DNA of 5,044 nucleotides, from NCBI GenBank assembly GCA_025963265.1, contig JAOPUY010000058.1:1-5044 (forward strand), in the 5' to 3' direction. Of the stretch, positions 1-5,044 are shown piece by piece; position 1 is the stretch's first letter, and each line of letters opens with the position of its first letter. The position numbers were made by a program, and so were the translations under genes. The DNA is from Frankiales bacterium (lineage in GTDB: Bacteria > Actinomycetota > Actinomycetes > Mycobacteriales > Jatrophihabitantaceae). The notes beneath the pieces were generated by a model, which worked only from the letters and a program-made list of their open reading frames with translations, ran no database searches and was not told where the DNA came from.

Positions 1-37
1 TGACGACGGTGGCGCTCCAGCCCTCGTCTGCGCGGCC

Positions 38-46
38 GAGGTGAGG
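38..46 (+). promoter_or_regulatory. Shine-Dalgarno region deciding the pruA start
   Basis: The purine-rich stretch GAGGTGAGG ends six bases before the ATG at 53, good spacing for a ribosome binding site. An in-frame GTG at 41 lies inside this stretch and would have no site of its own, so the ATG at 53 is preferred. No promoter can be assigned in the 37 bases to its left. Confidence 0.7.
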
Positions 47-52
47 ATTCAG

Positions 53-1747
53 ATGGACGCCATGATTCAGTTCCCCACCGCCCACAACGAGCCGGTGCGC
101 GACTACGCTCCCGGCTCGCCCGAACGTCACGAGATCGAGGCGGCGCTGCGGGAGTTGAGCGGACAACGACTCGAGCTCACCTGCACGGTCGGCGGCGTCC
201 AACGTCTGGGCGGCGGCGTCCGGCGACCGGTCGTCCAACCCCACAAGCACTCGCACGTGCTGGGTGAGTACGGCGAGGCGACCGAGGACGACGCCCGCGA
301 CGCGATAGCCGCCGCCCTGGCCGCGGCGCCGGCTTGGCGGGCGATGTCCTACGCCGAGCGGGCCGCGATCTTCCTCCGGGCCGCCGACTTGTTGGCTGGC
401 CCTTGGCGGGCCAGGCTCAACGCGGCGACCATGCTCGGCCAGTCCAAGACCGTCATCCAGGCCGAGATCGACTCCGCCTGCGAGCTGATCGACTTCTGGC
501 GCTTCAACGTCGGCTTCGGCGCCCAGGTGCTGGCCGAACAGCCGCAGTCCTCGCCCGGCGTCTGGAACTCCCTCGATCATCGACCGCTCGAGGGCTTCGT
601 TTACGCCATCACCCCGTTCAACTTCACCGCCATCGCCGGCAACCTGCCGACCGCGCCGGCCCTGATGGGCAACGTGGTCATCTGGAAGCCCTCGGAGACT
701 CAGCTGCTGGCGGCCCATTTCACCTTGCGGCTGCTGGAGGCGGCCGGGCTGCCGGCGGGTGTGATCAACCTGCTCACCGGCGATGGCCGCGCGGGTTCGG
801 CGGTGGCGCTGGCCCACCGCGACCTGGCCGGCATCCACTTCACCGGCTCCACGGCGACCTTTCAGCAGCTCTGGCGCGAAGTCGGGGCTCATCTGGCCGA
901 CTACCGGACCTATCCGCGGCTGGTCGGCGAGACCGGCGGCAAGGATTTCGTGCTCGCCCACCGCTCGGCCGACATCGACGTCCTGCGCACCGCACTGCTG
1001 CGTGGATCCTTTGAGTATCAAGGGCAAAAGTGCTCGGCCGCGTCCCGCGCTTACGTGCCGGCCTCGCTGTGGCCGGAGCTGGCCGACGAGCTGGCCGCGC
1101 AGACCGACGCGCTCACCATGGGCGATGTGAGCGACTTCAGCAACTTCATGGGGGCCGTGATCGACCGCCGCGCCTTCGACCGGTTGGCCCGAGTCCTCGA
1201 CCGGGCCAAGAACGATCCCGAGCTGGAGATCCTGGCCGGTGGAACCGCCGATGACAGCGAGGGATTCTTCATCCGCCCGACCATCCTGCTCGCCTCCAAT
1301 CCCCAGCACGAGGTGTTCTCCACTGAGTACTTCGGTCCGATCCTGGCCGTGCACGTCTATGACGACAGCGCCGACGGCGCGTTTGAGAAGGTGCTCGACC
1401 TCGTCGATCAGGCGGCGCCCTACGGCCTGACCGGCGCCGTCATCGCCACTGATCGGTCTGCGATCGCGCTGGCCGCTGAGCGGTTGCGCTTCACCGCCGG
1501 CAACTTCTACATCAACGACAAGCCGACCGGCGCGGTCGTCGGACAGCAGCCGTTCGGCGGATCGCGAGCCTCGGGAACGAATGACAAGGCGGGCTCGATC
1601 CTGAACCTGCAGCGGTGGGTGTCGCCGCGTTCGATCAAGGAGAGCTTCGTGCCAGCTCGCGCCGTCAACTACCCGCACCAGGCAGAGCCGCCGGGTGAGC
1701 CGCTGGTTGAGTCGTCGGCTGAGCGGCCGGCGGGGGATCAGGCGTGA
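53..1747 (+). CDS. pruA: L-glutamate gamma-semialdehyde (1-pyrroline-5-carboxylate) dehydrogenase
   Basis: This 564-residue cytosolic aldehyde dehydrogenase carries out the second step of proline breakdown: NAD+-dependent oxidation of glutamate semialdehyde, the open form of P5C, to glutamate. Numbering from the ATG at 53, I see the actinobacterial N-terminal pattern NEPVRDYAPGSPER (12-25), the substrate/cofactor-pocket motif TPFNFT (187-192), KPS (212-214) for NAD binding, the FTGS turn of the Rossmann fold (263-266), GETGGKD (292-298) carrying the general-base Glu293, and GQKCSAASRAY (324-334) with catalytic Cys327. EYFGPI (425-430) and the NDKPTGAVVGQQPFGG block (488-503) complete the family signature. 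All key residues are present. The body resembles the roughly 543-residue mycobacterial enzyme, but the end carries an extra tail of about 20 Pro/Glu/Ala-rich residues. The stop TGA lies inside the GTG start of the proline dehydrogenase gene, so the two are almost certainly co-transcribed. Start chosen by the ribosome site and by similarity of MDAMIQFP to remembered actinobacterial N-termini; GTG at 41 is the alternative. Confidence 0.96.
   Translation: MDAMIQFPTAHNEPVRDYAPGSPERHEIEAALRELSGQRLELTCTVGGVQRLGGGVRRPVVQPHKHSHVLGEYGEATEDDARDAIAAALAAAPAWRAMSYAERAAIFLRAADLLAGPWRARLNAATMLGQSKTVIQAEIDSACELIDFWRFNVGFGAQVLAEQPQSSPGVWNSLDHRPLEGFVYAITPFNFTAIAGNLPTAPALMGNVVIWKPSETQLLAAHFTLRLLEAAGLPAGVINLLTGDGRAGSAVALAHRDLAGIHFTGSTATFQQLWREVGAHLADYRTYPRLVGETGGKDFVLAHRSADIDVLRTALLRGSFEYQGQKCSAASRAYVPASLWPELADELAAQTDALTMGDVSDFSNFMGAVIDRRAFDRLARVLDRAKNDPELEILAGGTADDSEGFFIRPTILLASNPQHEVFSTEYFGPILAVHVYDDSADGAFEKVLDLVDQAAPYGLTGAVIATDRSAIALAAERLRFTAGNFYINDKPTGAVVGQQPFGGSRASGTNDKAGSILNLQRWVSPRSIKESFVPARAVNYPHQAEPPGEPLVESSAERPAGDQA
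1732..1747 (+). promoter_or_regulatory. putB ribosome site and pruA/putB stop-start overlap
   Basis: GGGGGA at 1732-1737 lies six bases before the GTG start of putB, within the last codons of pruA. The GTG start (1744-1746) and the pruA TGA stop (1745-1747) overlap as GTGA. This arrangement normally allows translational coupling, so that the two enzymes are made in a fixed ratio. Confidence 0.75.
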
Positions 1748-2676
1748 GCGTCCTGCGGGCGCCGTTGCTGGCCCTGGCCCGTTCCGCTCGGGTCCGTCGG
1801 CGGGCCGAGCACTCCCGGCTGACCCAATCCGTGGTGCGGCGCTACGTCGCCGGTCCGACCGAGGCCGACGCACTTCGAGTCACCCACGAGCTGCTCAGCG
1901 CCGGGCTGCAGGTGACGCTGGACTTCCTCGGAGAGGACGTCACGGCCGCCGAGCAGATCGATCGGACGGTTGCGGCCTATCGGTCCGCGCTCAGCGCGCT
2001 GGCCGGGCAAGGCCGGGGTCCTCGGGCCGAGGTCTCGGTGAAGCTTTCGGCCCTCGGGCAGTCGCTTCCGGTCGACGGCGAAAAGCTGGCGCTGGAGGCC
2101 GCGCGGGCGATCTGCGAGTCGGCGGCCGCCGCCGGCACCACCGTGACGATCGACATGGAGGACCACACCACCACCGATTCGACCCTAGGCCTGGTGCGGG
2201 ATCTGCGGGTCGACTTCCCCTGGGTGGGCGTGGTGCTGCAGGCCTACCTGAAACGCACCGAGGGCGACTGCCGAGACTTGGCCCGGGTGGGTTCGCGAGT
2301 GCGGCTGTGCAAGGGCGCGTACGCCGAGCCGGAGTCGGTGGCCTACCGCGGCGAGGAGGTCTCGCAGTCCTACCGGCGCTGCCTGGACGTGCTGCTGGCC
2401 GGACCGGGCTTCCCGATGATCGCCACCCACGACCCGGCCATGATCGCCGCGGCGCAGTCGGCCGTCGCTCGGTTCGCTCGAGCCGGGGACACCCTTGAGT
2501 TCCAGATGCTTTACGGCGTGCGGCCCGATGAGCAGAGCGCGCTGGCCGCGCGGGGCCACGCCGTCCGGGTCTATCTTCCCTACGGAGAGGAGTGGTACGG
2601 GTACTTCATGCGCCGGCTGGCAGAGCGGCCGGCAAACCTCGCGCTGTTCTTGCGCTCCCTTACCTCGCGGAAGTAA
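1744..2676 (+). CDS. putB: Proline dehydrogenase (monofunctional, FAD-dependent)
   Basis: This 310-residue enzyme catalyses the first step of proline catabolism, oxidising proline to P5C with FAD as cofactor and passing electrons to the respiratory quinone pool. Its product is the substrate of the upstream gene's enzyme. It has the expected single beta/alpha-barrel length for a monofunctional enzyme (called pruB or putB in mycobacteria) rather than a fused PutA. Visible family motifs in order: LDFLGE (59-64), SVKLSALG (98-105) with the conserved active-site Lys100, DMEDHTTTDSTL (137-148), VLQAYLKRT (164-172), RLCKGAY (187-193) with FAD-contacting residues, THD (228-230), FQMLYGV (253-259), and YFMRRLAERPAN (287-298). 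In the last, the adjacent Arg290-Arg291 correspond to the pair known to hold the proline carboxylate. No membrane segment is evident; family members associate peripherally with the membrane. The GTG start is supported by GGGGGA upstream and by the GTGA overlap with pruA. The stop is TAA at 2674-2676. No regulator gene or operator is visible in the window. Confidence 0.95.
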   Translation: MSVLRAPLLALARSARVRRRAEHSRLTQSVVRRYVAGPTEADALRVTHELLSAGLQVTLDFLGEDVTAAEQIDRTVAAYRSALSALAGQGRGPRAEVSVKLSALGQSLPVDGEKLALEAARAICESAAAAGTTVTIDMEDHTTTDSTLGLVRDLRVDFPWVGVVLQAYLKRTEGDCRDLARVGSRVRLCKGAYAEPESVAYRGEEVSQSYRRCLDVLLAGPGFPMIATHDPAMIAAAQSAVARFARAGDTLEFQMLYGVRPDEQSALAARGHAVRVYLPYGEEWYGYFMRRLAERPANLALFLRSLTSRK

Positions 2677-2686
2677 CTGCCTCGGG

Positions 2687-2692
2687 TAAAGT
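2687..2692 (+). promoter_or_regulatory. Possible -10 element for the DUF4190-like gene
   Basis: TAAAGT fits the TAnnnT pattern of actinobacterial -10 elements and is a rare A/T-rich spot, 36 bases before the start codon at 2729. No convincing -35 hexamer is found 16-19 bases upstream and no extended TGn is present. Transcription from here would begin near 2698-2700, inside the left arm of the inverted repeat that follows. Read-through from putB is an equally good explanation for expression. Confidence 0.25.
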
Positions 2693-2694
2693 CG

Positions 2695-2727
2695 CCTCAC
2701 CCCGACTGGGGACGTGAAGGGGTGAGG
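2695..2727 (+). repeat. Perfect 9-bp inverted repeat covering the next gene's ribosome site
   Basis: CCTCACCCC at 2695-2703 and GGGGTGAGG at 2719-2727 are exact reverse complements separated by 15 bases. The right arm contains most of the Shine-Dalgarno sequence (AAGGGG, 2717-2722) and ends one base before the GTG start at 2729. In RNA the stem would hide the ribosome site. A competing short hairpin, CCCC (2700-2703) with GGGG (2708-2711) around a GACT loop, uses the same left arm and would free it. No T-run follows, so this is not an intrinsic terminator. As DNA it could instead be an operator. Its role is unproven. Confidence 0.6.
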
Positions 2728-2728
2728 A

Positions 2729-3172
2729 GTGGCCGCGAACGACGGGCGCGACGGGGACTACGCCGGGCCGCCGAACTCCAGCTATGACCCGTTTGCCCAG
2801 CCCGCGCAAGGGTTTCCGCCACCGTACGCCCAATCGCCGTCGGTCCAGCCGCCCTACGCCCAGCCCTACCCGCCGTATCCGCCCTACGCCCAGCCGTATC
2901 CGATGGTCTCACCACCTCATCCGTACGCCAGTTATCCCCAGCCCACGACCAGAAATGGCCTGGCGATCGCGTCGTTGGTCTGCAGCGTGCTCGGCCTCTG
3001 CTGCGGAATCGGCGCGTTGGCCGGCATCGGCCTGGGCATCGCCGGCTTGAATCAAGCCCGGGAGATCGGCAGCGGCCGGGGCCTTTCCATCGCCGGCATC
3101 ATCGTCGGCGCGCTCGGGGTGCTCGTCGCGGTCGGGTGGCTGATCGTCCTCATCGTCGGCTTCAACAACTGA
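2729..3172 (+). CDS. Small Pro/Tyr-rich membrane protein, DUF4190-like
   Basis: This is a 147-residue protein of unknown function. Residues 1-20 are small and polar with several acidic residues. Residues 21-74 are almost uncharged and rich in Pro and Tyr (about 22 Pro and 10 Tyr between 11 and 73), with PPYAQ at 31-35, 41-45 and 51-55. The C-terminal part has two hydrophobic stretches, about 78-107 (Gly-rich, with Cys85, Cys91 and Cys92) and about 119-143. They are joined by a polar turn, NQAREIGSGRG (108-118), the usual layout of DUF4190 domains: a membrane hairpin behind a flexible proline-rich segment. No cleavable signal peptide is apparent. Such proteins are very common in Actinomycetota and are often annotated only as membrane proteins; assignment is from pattern memory. 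An in-frame TGA at 2723-2725 closes off upstream starts, and AAGGGG six bases ahead supports the GTG at 2729. It follows putB by 52 bases and faces imuB tail to tail two bases away. No functional link to either neighbour is shown. Confidence 0.85.
   Translation: MAANDGRDGDYAGPPNSSYDPFAQPAQGFPPPYAQSPSVQPPYAQPYPPYPPYAQPYPMVSPPHPYASYPQPTTRNGLAIASLVCSVLGLCCGIGALAGIGLGIAGLNQAREIGSGRGLSIAGIIVGALGVLVAVGWLIVLIVGFNN
2849..2902 (+). repeat. 30-bp-period direct repeat inside the Pro/Tyr-rich region
   Basis: The 17-base unit CCGCCCTACGCCCAGCC occurs exactly at 2849-2865 and 2879-2895, spaced 30 bases apart. It encodes PPYAQPYP at residues 41-48 and again at 51-58. A diverged earlier copy at 2819-2833 encodes PPYAQ with different codons. 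The in-frame, ten-residue period suggests growth by tandem duplication of a low-complexity protein segment. Confidence 0.8.
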
Positions 3173-3179
3173 GCTCAGT
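3168..3179. repeat. 12-bp perfect palindrome joining two convergent stop codons
   Basis: ACTGAGCTCAGT is its own reverse complement. The + strand TGA (3170-3172) ends the DUF4190-like gene and the - strand TGA (read from 3177 to 3175) ends imuB, with only GC between them. It could fold at most into a four-base stem with a four-base loop and has no T-run on either side, so it is unlikely to act as a terminator. Confidence 0.5.
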
Positions 3180-4728
3180 CATAGATCGCTTCGAGAAACC
3201 AAGCCTGCGCGGCGACGTCGAAGCAGACTAGGAACGCACGGCCGACCGGGTCGACCATCTGCAAGCGGACCAGCTGCCGATGCGCCTCGGCGTCCCACCA
3301 CCGCTCGTCCACCGGCCAGGGACCGGCCCAGGCGGTGACGGCGCTCGGCGAGCCGTTGGCGGTGAACGTGGCGGGCGGCGCGGGGATCATGCCGCGTTCG
3401 GTGACGATCACCATCCGGCCGGCCCGGTCGAGCACCTCCAGCGGACGCGGGGGATCGATGATCACCGACGGCGCCGGCGCGGGCAGCCGTCCCGGCCAGG
3501 GACGGGCGGCCACGGTGTCATCCGGGCGCTCGTCACCCCACGGGATCAGCTGGGTCCGCTGCGCGGGGCCCCGGCCGCCGGACACCACCGGAGTCCGCAC
3601 CGAGCCGTGCCCGAGCAGGGTCTGCACCCGGGCCAGCGCGCGGTGCGCCCGTTCGTCCTCGGTCCCGTCGCCGCCCCAGAGCGCGCGTTGATGCACCCCC
3701 GTCGGCACGGTCTCGATCGGCGTCAGCCGCAGCGCGTTCACCGGGCCGGATGGGGCATTGGGATCCTCGCCGCGCCGGCTCAGCCAGCCCTCCAACTGCC
3801 AGCGCACCCGGTCGGTGATGTCGACTGCGGTCAGCACCCCGGCGTGCCGCCACCGCCGCACGGTCTCCTCGCCCTGGTCGGTCTGGGCGATGAGCTCGAA
3901 GCAGGTGCAGGCCAGGCCGTGATCGGCCAAGTCGGTGACGAACTCCTCGATCGCGCCGCGGGCGCTGAACGCGATGGAGTCCACCCGGTCCAGCGGCGGT
4001 TCGAACTCGATGCCGACTTCGAACTCGACCGGCGGTCGGCGCCCGGCGATGGGCCGCGCGTCGGCACCGCCGGCCTGCCGGTGGGCCCAGGCGCCGGCCG
4101 GGCCGAAGCGGGCCTGCACATCGGTGGCCGACAGCGCGGCGAAAGCGCCCAACGTCCGGATCCCGAGTCGCTTCAGCAGGTCGACCAGCTCGGGCTCATC
4201 CAGAGTTTCTATCGGTAACGCCGAGAGAAACTCCGATGACTGGCCAGCCGGGACGATGTTGCCCCGCCGAGCGGCCTGCTCGGCGGCGAACGCGCCGTCG
4301 GCGACACCGATCAGCACGTCGGAGGTGTGCTCGGCGATCGTGCGGGACAACGCGTGCAGCACCGCGGTCTCGCCGCCGAAGTACCGGGTCGGGCCCTTGA
4401 TGCCGATGGCGGCCAAGCCGGGCCGATTCACCTCGACGCCGGGAGCGATGGCCTCGATGGCGGCCAAGATCGGCTCGAAGGCGCGGGCCTCGGCCGCCTC
4501 GTTGCGCGCGAGCACGATCAGTTCCGGGCAGCGGCCCTGCGCCTCGCGGCGGCGCAGGCCACGAGCCACTCCGCGTTGCCGCGCCGTCCAAGAGCAGGCC
4601 ACCACCCGGTTCGCGGTGAACACCGCGACCACCTCGTCGGCGGCCAGGCCGTGCTCGCTCCGGGCCGTCGTCACCGGCCAGTCGGGGCACCAGACCGCGG
4701 CCATCCGGGGGGGAGCGACGGCGTTCAT
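3175..4728 (-). CDS. imuB: ImuB-type catalytically inactive Y-family DNA polymerase homologue
   Basis: This 517-residue protein belongs to the DinB/UmuC (Y-family) polymerase relatives that serve as adaptors in the SOS mutasome. In mycobacteria ImuB links ImuA' and the error-prone polymerase DnaE2 to the sliding clamp during translesion synthesis. The N-terminal motif AAVWCPDWPV (10-19) replaces the metal-binding Asp motif of active polymerases. NRPGLAAIGIKGPTRYFGGE (101-120) stands where active enzymes have the Ser-Ile-Asp-Glu motif, so the protein should not polymerise DNA. Further on come the helix-hairpin thumb-like segment LGIRTLGAFAALSATDVQARFG from 188, a little-finger-like region, and QRALWGG (347-353), matching the QLPLWG clamp-binding motif of mycobacterial ImuB at nearly the same position. 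The C-terminus has PWGD (396-399), GPWPVDERWW (469-478) and the ending WFLEAIYD, all typical of the family. Length is normal and the frame intact. The ATG at 4728 lacks a Shine-Dalgarno sequence but overlaps the stop of the upstream gene, implying coupled translation. LexA control is expected from the family, but any SOS box would lie outside the window. Confidence 0.93.
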   Translation of the reverse strand: MNAVAPPRMAAVWCPDWPVTTARSEHGLAADEVVAVFTANRVVACSWTARQRGVARGLRRREAQGRCPELIVLARNEAAEARAFEPILAAIEAIAPGVEVNRPGLAAIGIKGPTRYFGGETAVLHALSRTIAEHTSDVLIGVADGAFAAEQAARRGNIVPAGQSSEFLSALPIETLDEPELVDLLKRLGIRTLGAFAALSATDVQARFGPAGAWAHRQAGGADARPIAGRRPPVEFEVGIEFEPPLDRVDSIAFSARGAIEEFVTDLADHGLACTCFELIAQTDQGEETVRRWRHAGVLTAVDITDRVRWQLEGWLSRRGEDPNAPSGPVNALRLTPIETVPTGVHQRALWGGDGTEDERAHRALARVQTLLGHGSVRTPVVSGGRGPAQRTQLIPWGDERPDDTVAARPWPGRLPAPAPSVIIDPPRPLEVLDRAGRMVIVTERGMIPAPPATFTANGSPSAVTAWAGPWPVDERWWDAEAHRQLVRLQMVDPVGRAFLVCFDVAAQAWFLEAIYD

Positions 4729-4730
4729 CA
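4728..4730 (-). promoter_or_regulatory. TGATG stop/start junction for coupled translation into imuB
   Basis: Read on the - strand, the upstream gene's TGA (4730-4728) shares its last A with the ATG of imuB (4728-4726). The preceding mRNA, GACCGGCTCCTG, contains no purine-rich ribosome site, so termination-reinitiation is the likely way imuB is translated. Confidence 0.65.
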
Positions 4731-5044
4731 GGAGCCGGTCAGCCGGACTGGCTCGCTGACGCCGCCGGAGGGCAGGGGCAGCAGCAGCTGAGCCGTGCGG
4801 GGCCGCGCCGATCGCCCCTTACCGGTGGCGGACACCGTGAGCTGGCGGGACTTGATCCGTCCGTAGCCCTCGCCGATGCCCGTCCAGTGGTGGTGCTGGG
4901 CCGACAGCTCGACGCTGACCGCCGGCCAGTCCGCCGCGTGCTGGCCGAAAAGCATCAGCACCGCGTCCTTGGTGCGGGCGCGCGCCGTCAACCGACGCGC
5001 GTCGCCGTCGACTATCCCGCTCCGACCGCCGCCGCCGCCGCCCA
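4728..5044 (-). CDS. C-terminal part of probable ImuA' (SulA/RecA-like SOS mutagenesis protein), cut by window edge
   Basis: The reading frame is open from the right edge to a TGA at 4730-4728, giving the last 104 residues of a longer protein whose beginning lies outside the window. A shorter start, such as a TTG at 4991, is possible but unlikely, because coding continues upstream with high-GC codon use. The fragment opens with six consecutive glycines (GCC repeats on the + strand at 5028-5042), then DGDARRLTARARTKDAVLML, a WPAVSVEL strand, the WTGIGEGYGRIKSRQLTV block, and GKGRSARPRTAQLLLP near the end. This order of motifs resembles the C-termini of the actinobacterial proteins encoded directly before imuB. 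In mycobacteria ImuA' is a RecA-fold relative that binds ImuB and is needed for induced mutagenesis. Identity rests mainly on position plus partial pattern memory; the RecA-like core is not visible. The one-base overlap with imuB indicates a shared transcript. Confidence 0.65.
   Translation of the reverse strand, partial: GGGGGGRSGIVDGDARRLTARARTKDAVLMLFGQHAADWPAVSVELSAQHHHWTGIGEGYGRIKSRQLTVSATGKGRSARPRTAQLLLPLPSGGVSEPVRLTGS

Noticed and set aside
3..44. Possible tail of an upstream + strand gene ending at TGA 42-44, overlapping the pruA ribosome site
   Set aside because: Only 13 codons are visible and they match nothing I recognise. The G/C-rich third positions fit coding, but the pruA frame is also open to the left edge, so the evidence is too thin to annotate.
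41..52. GTG at 41 as the pruA start
   Set aside because: The GTG is part of the purine-rich ribosome site for the ATG at 53 and has no site of its own. The family N-terminus aligns with the ATG at 53.
1695..2498. + strand frame of 267 codons overlapping pruA and putB
   Set aside because: The product is Arg/Gly-rich and domain-free, and the frame lies inside the intact proline dehydrogenase gene. It is a shadow frame.
2677..2728. Intrinsic terminator after putB
   Set aside because: An inverted repeat is present but no T-run follows, and its right arm is the ribosome site of the next gene. It fits a regulatory or chance structure better.
3312..3503. Duplicate 12-base sequence CCGGCCAGGGAC at 3312 and 3492
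   Set aside because: Both copies encode Pro-Trp-Pro segments of ImuB (near residues 410 and 470) and are explained by similar codon use. There is no mobile or regulatory signature.
3280..4218. Long + strand open frame of 312 codons antisense to imuB
   Set aside because: Its product is Arg/Gly/Pro-rich low complexity with no recognisable domain. The opposite strand carries an intact, clearly recognisable ImuB. This is the usual mirror frame of a high-GC gene.
3935..4759. Second long + strand open frame of 274 codons across imuB and its upstream junction
   Set aside because: It overlaps two well-supported - strand genes, has a compositionally biased Ser/Ala/Arg product, and no ribosome site or motif supports it.

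Overview
This window looks like ordinary chromosomal DNA from a high-GC Gram-positive bacterium (Actinomycetota). Three things point there: G+C is very high by eye with G/C at most third codon positions, GTG starts are common, and the gene sets match actinobacterial ones. Those sets are a monofunctional P5C dehydrogenase followed by a monofunctional proline dehydrogenase (the pruA-then-putB order of Mycobacterium), and an ImuA'/ImuB-type pair of inactive Y-family polymerase partner genes. Genus cannot be named from the sequence alone.

Layout, left to right: (1) positions 53-2676, + strand, a two-gene proline catabolism operon. pruA (P5C dehydrogenase) ends inside the start codon of putB (proline dehydrogenase) in a 4-base GTGA overlap. 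Together they oxidise proline to glutamate. (2) A 52-base gap, 2677-2728, holds a weak -10-like hexamer and a perfect 9-bp inverted repeat. The right arm of the repeat contains the ribosome binding site of the next gene. (3) Positions 2729-3172, + strand, encode a small membrane protein with a Pro/Tyr-rich, repeat-containing N-terminus and a DUF4190-like two-helix membrane domain. (4) Only two bases later, convergent on the - strand, lies imuB (4728 down to 3175), a Y-family DNA polymerase homologue that lacks the catalytic acidic motifs but keeps a beta-clamp-binding-like motif. (5) Upstream of imuB, and coupled to it by a TGATG stop/start overlap, is the C-terminal part of a gene cut by the right edge of the window. 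It is most likely the imuA' (SulA/RecA-like) partner.

The two blocks have unrelated jobs: carbon/nitrogen and redox metabolism on the left, DNA-damage-induced mutagenic translesion synthesis on the right. The small membrane protein gene sits between them and could be read through from the proline operon or have its own promoter. The window is densely coding, with no RNA gene, mobile element, CRISPR array or convincing intrinsic terminator. I found no strong candidate for an undescribed system. The best leads are the possible RNA or operator structure before the DUF4190-like gene, the terminator-less tail-to-tail junction, and the coupling-dependent start of imuB beside a seven-base homopolymer.
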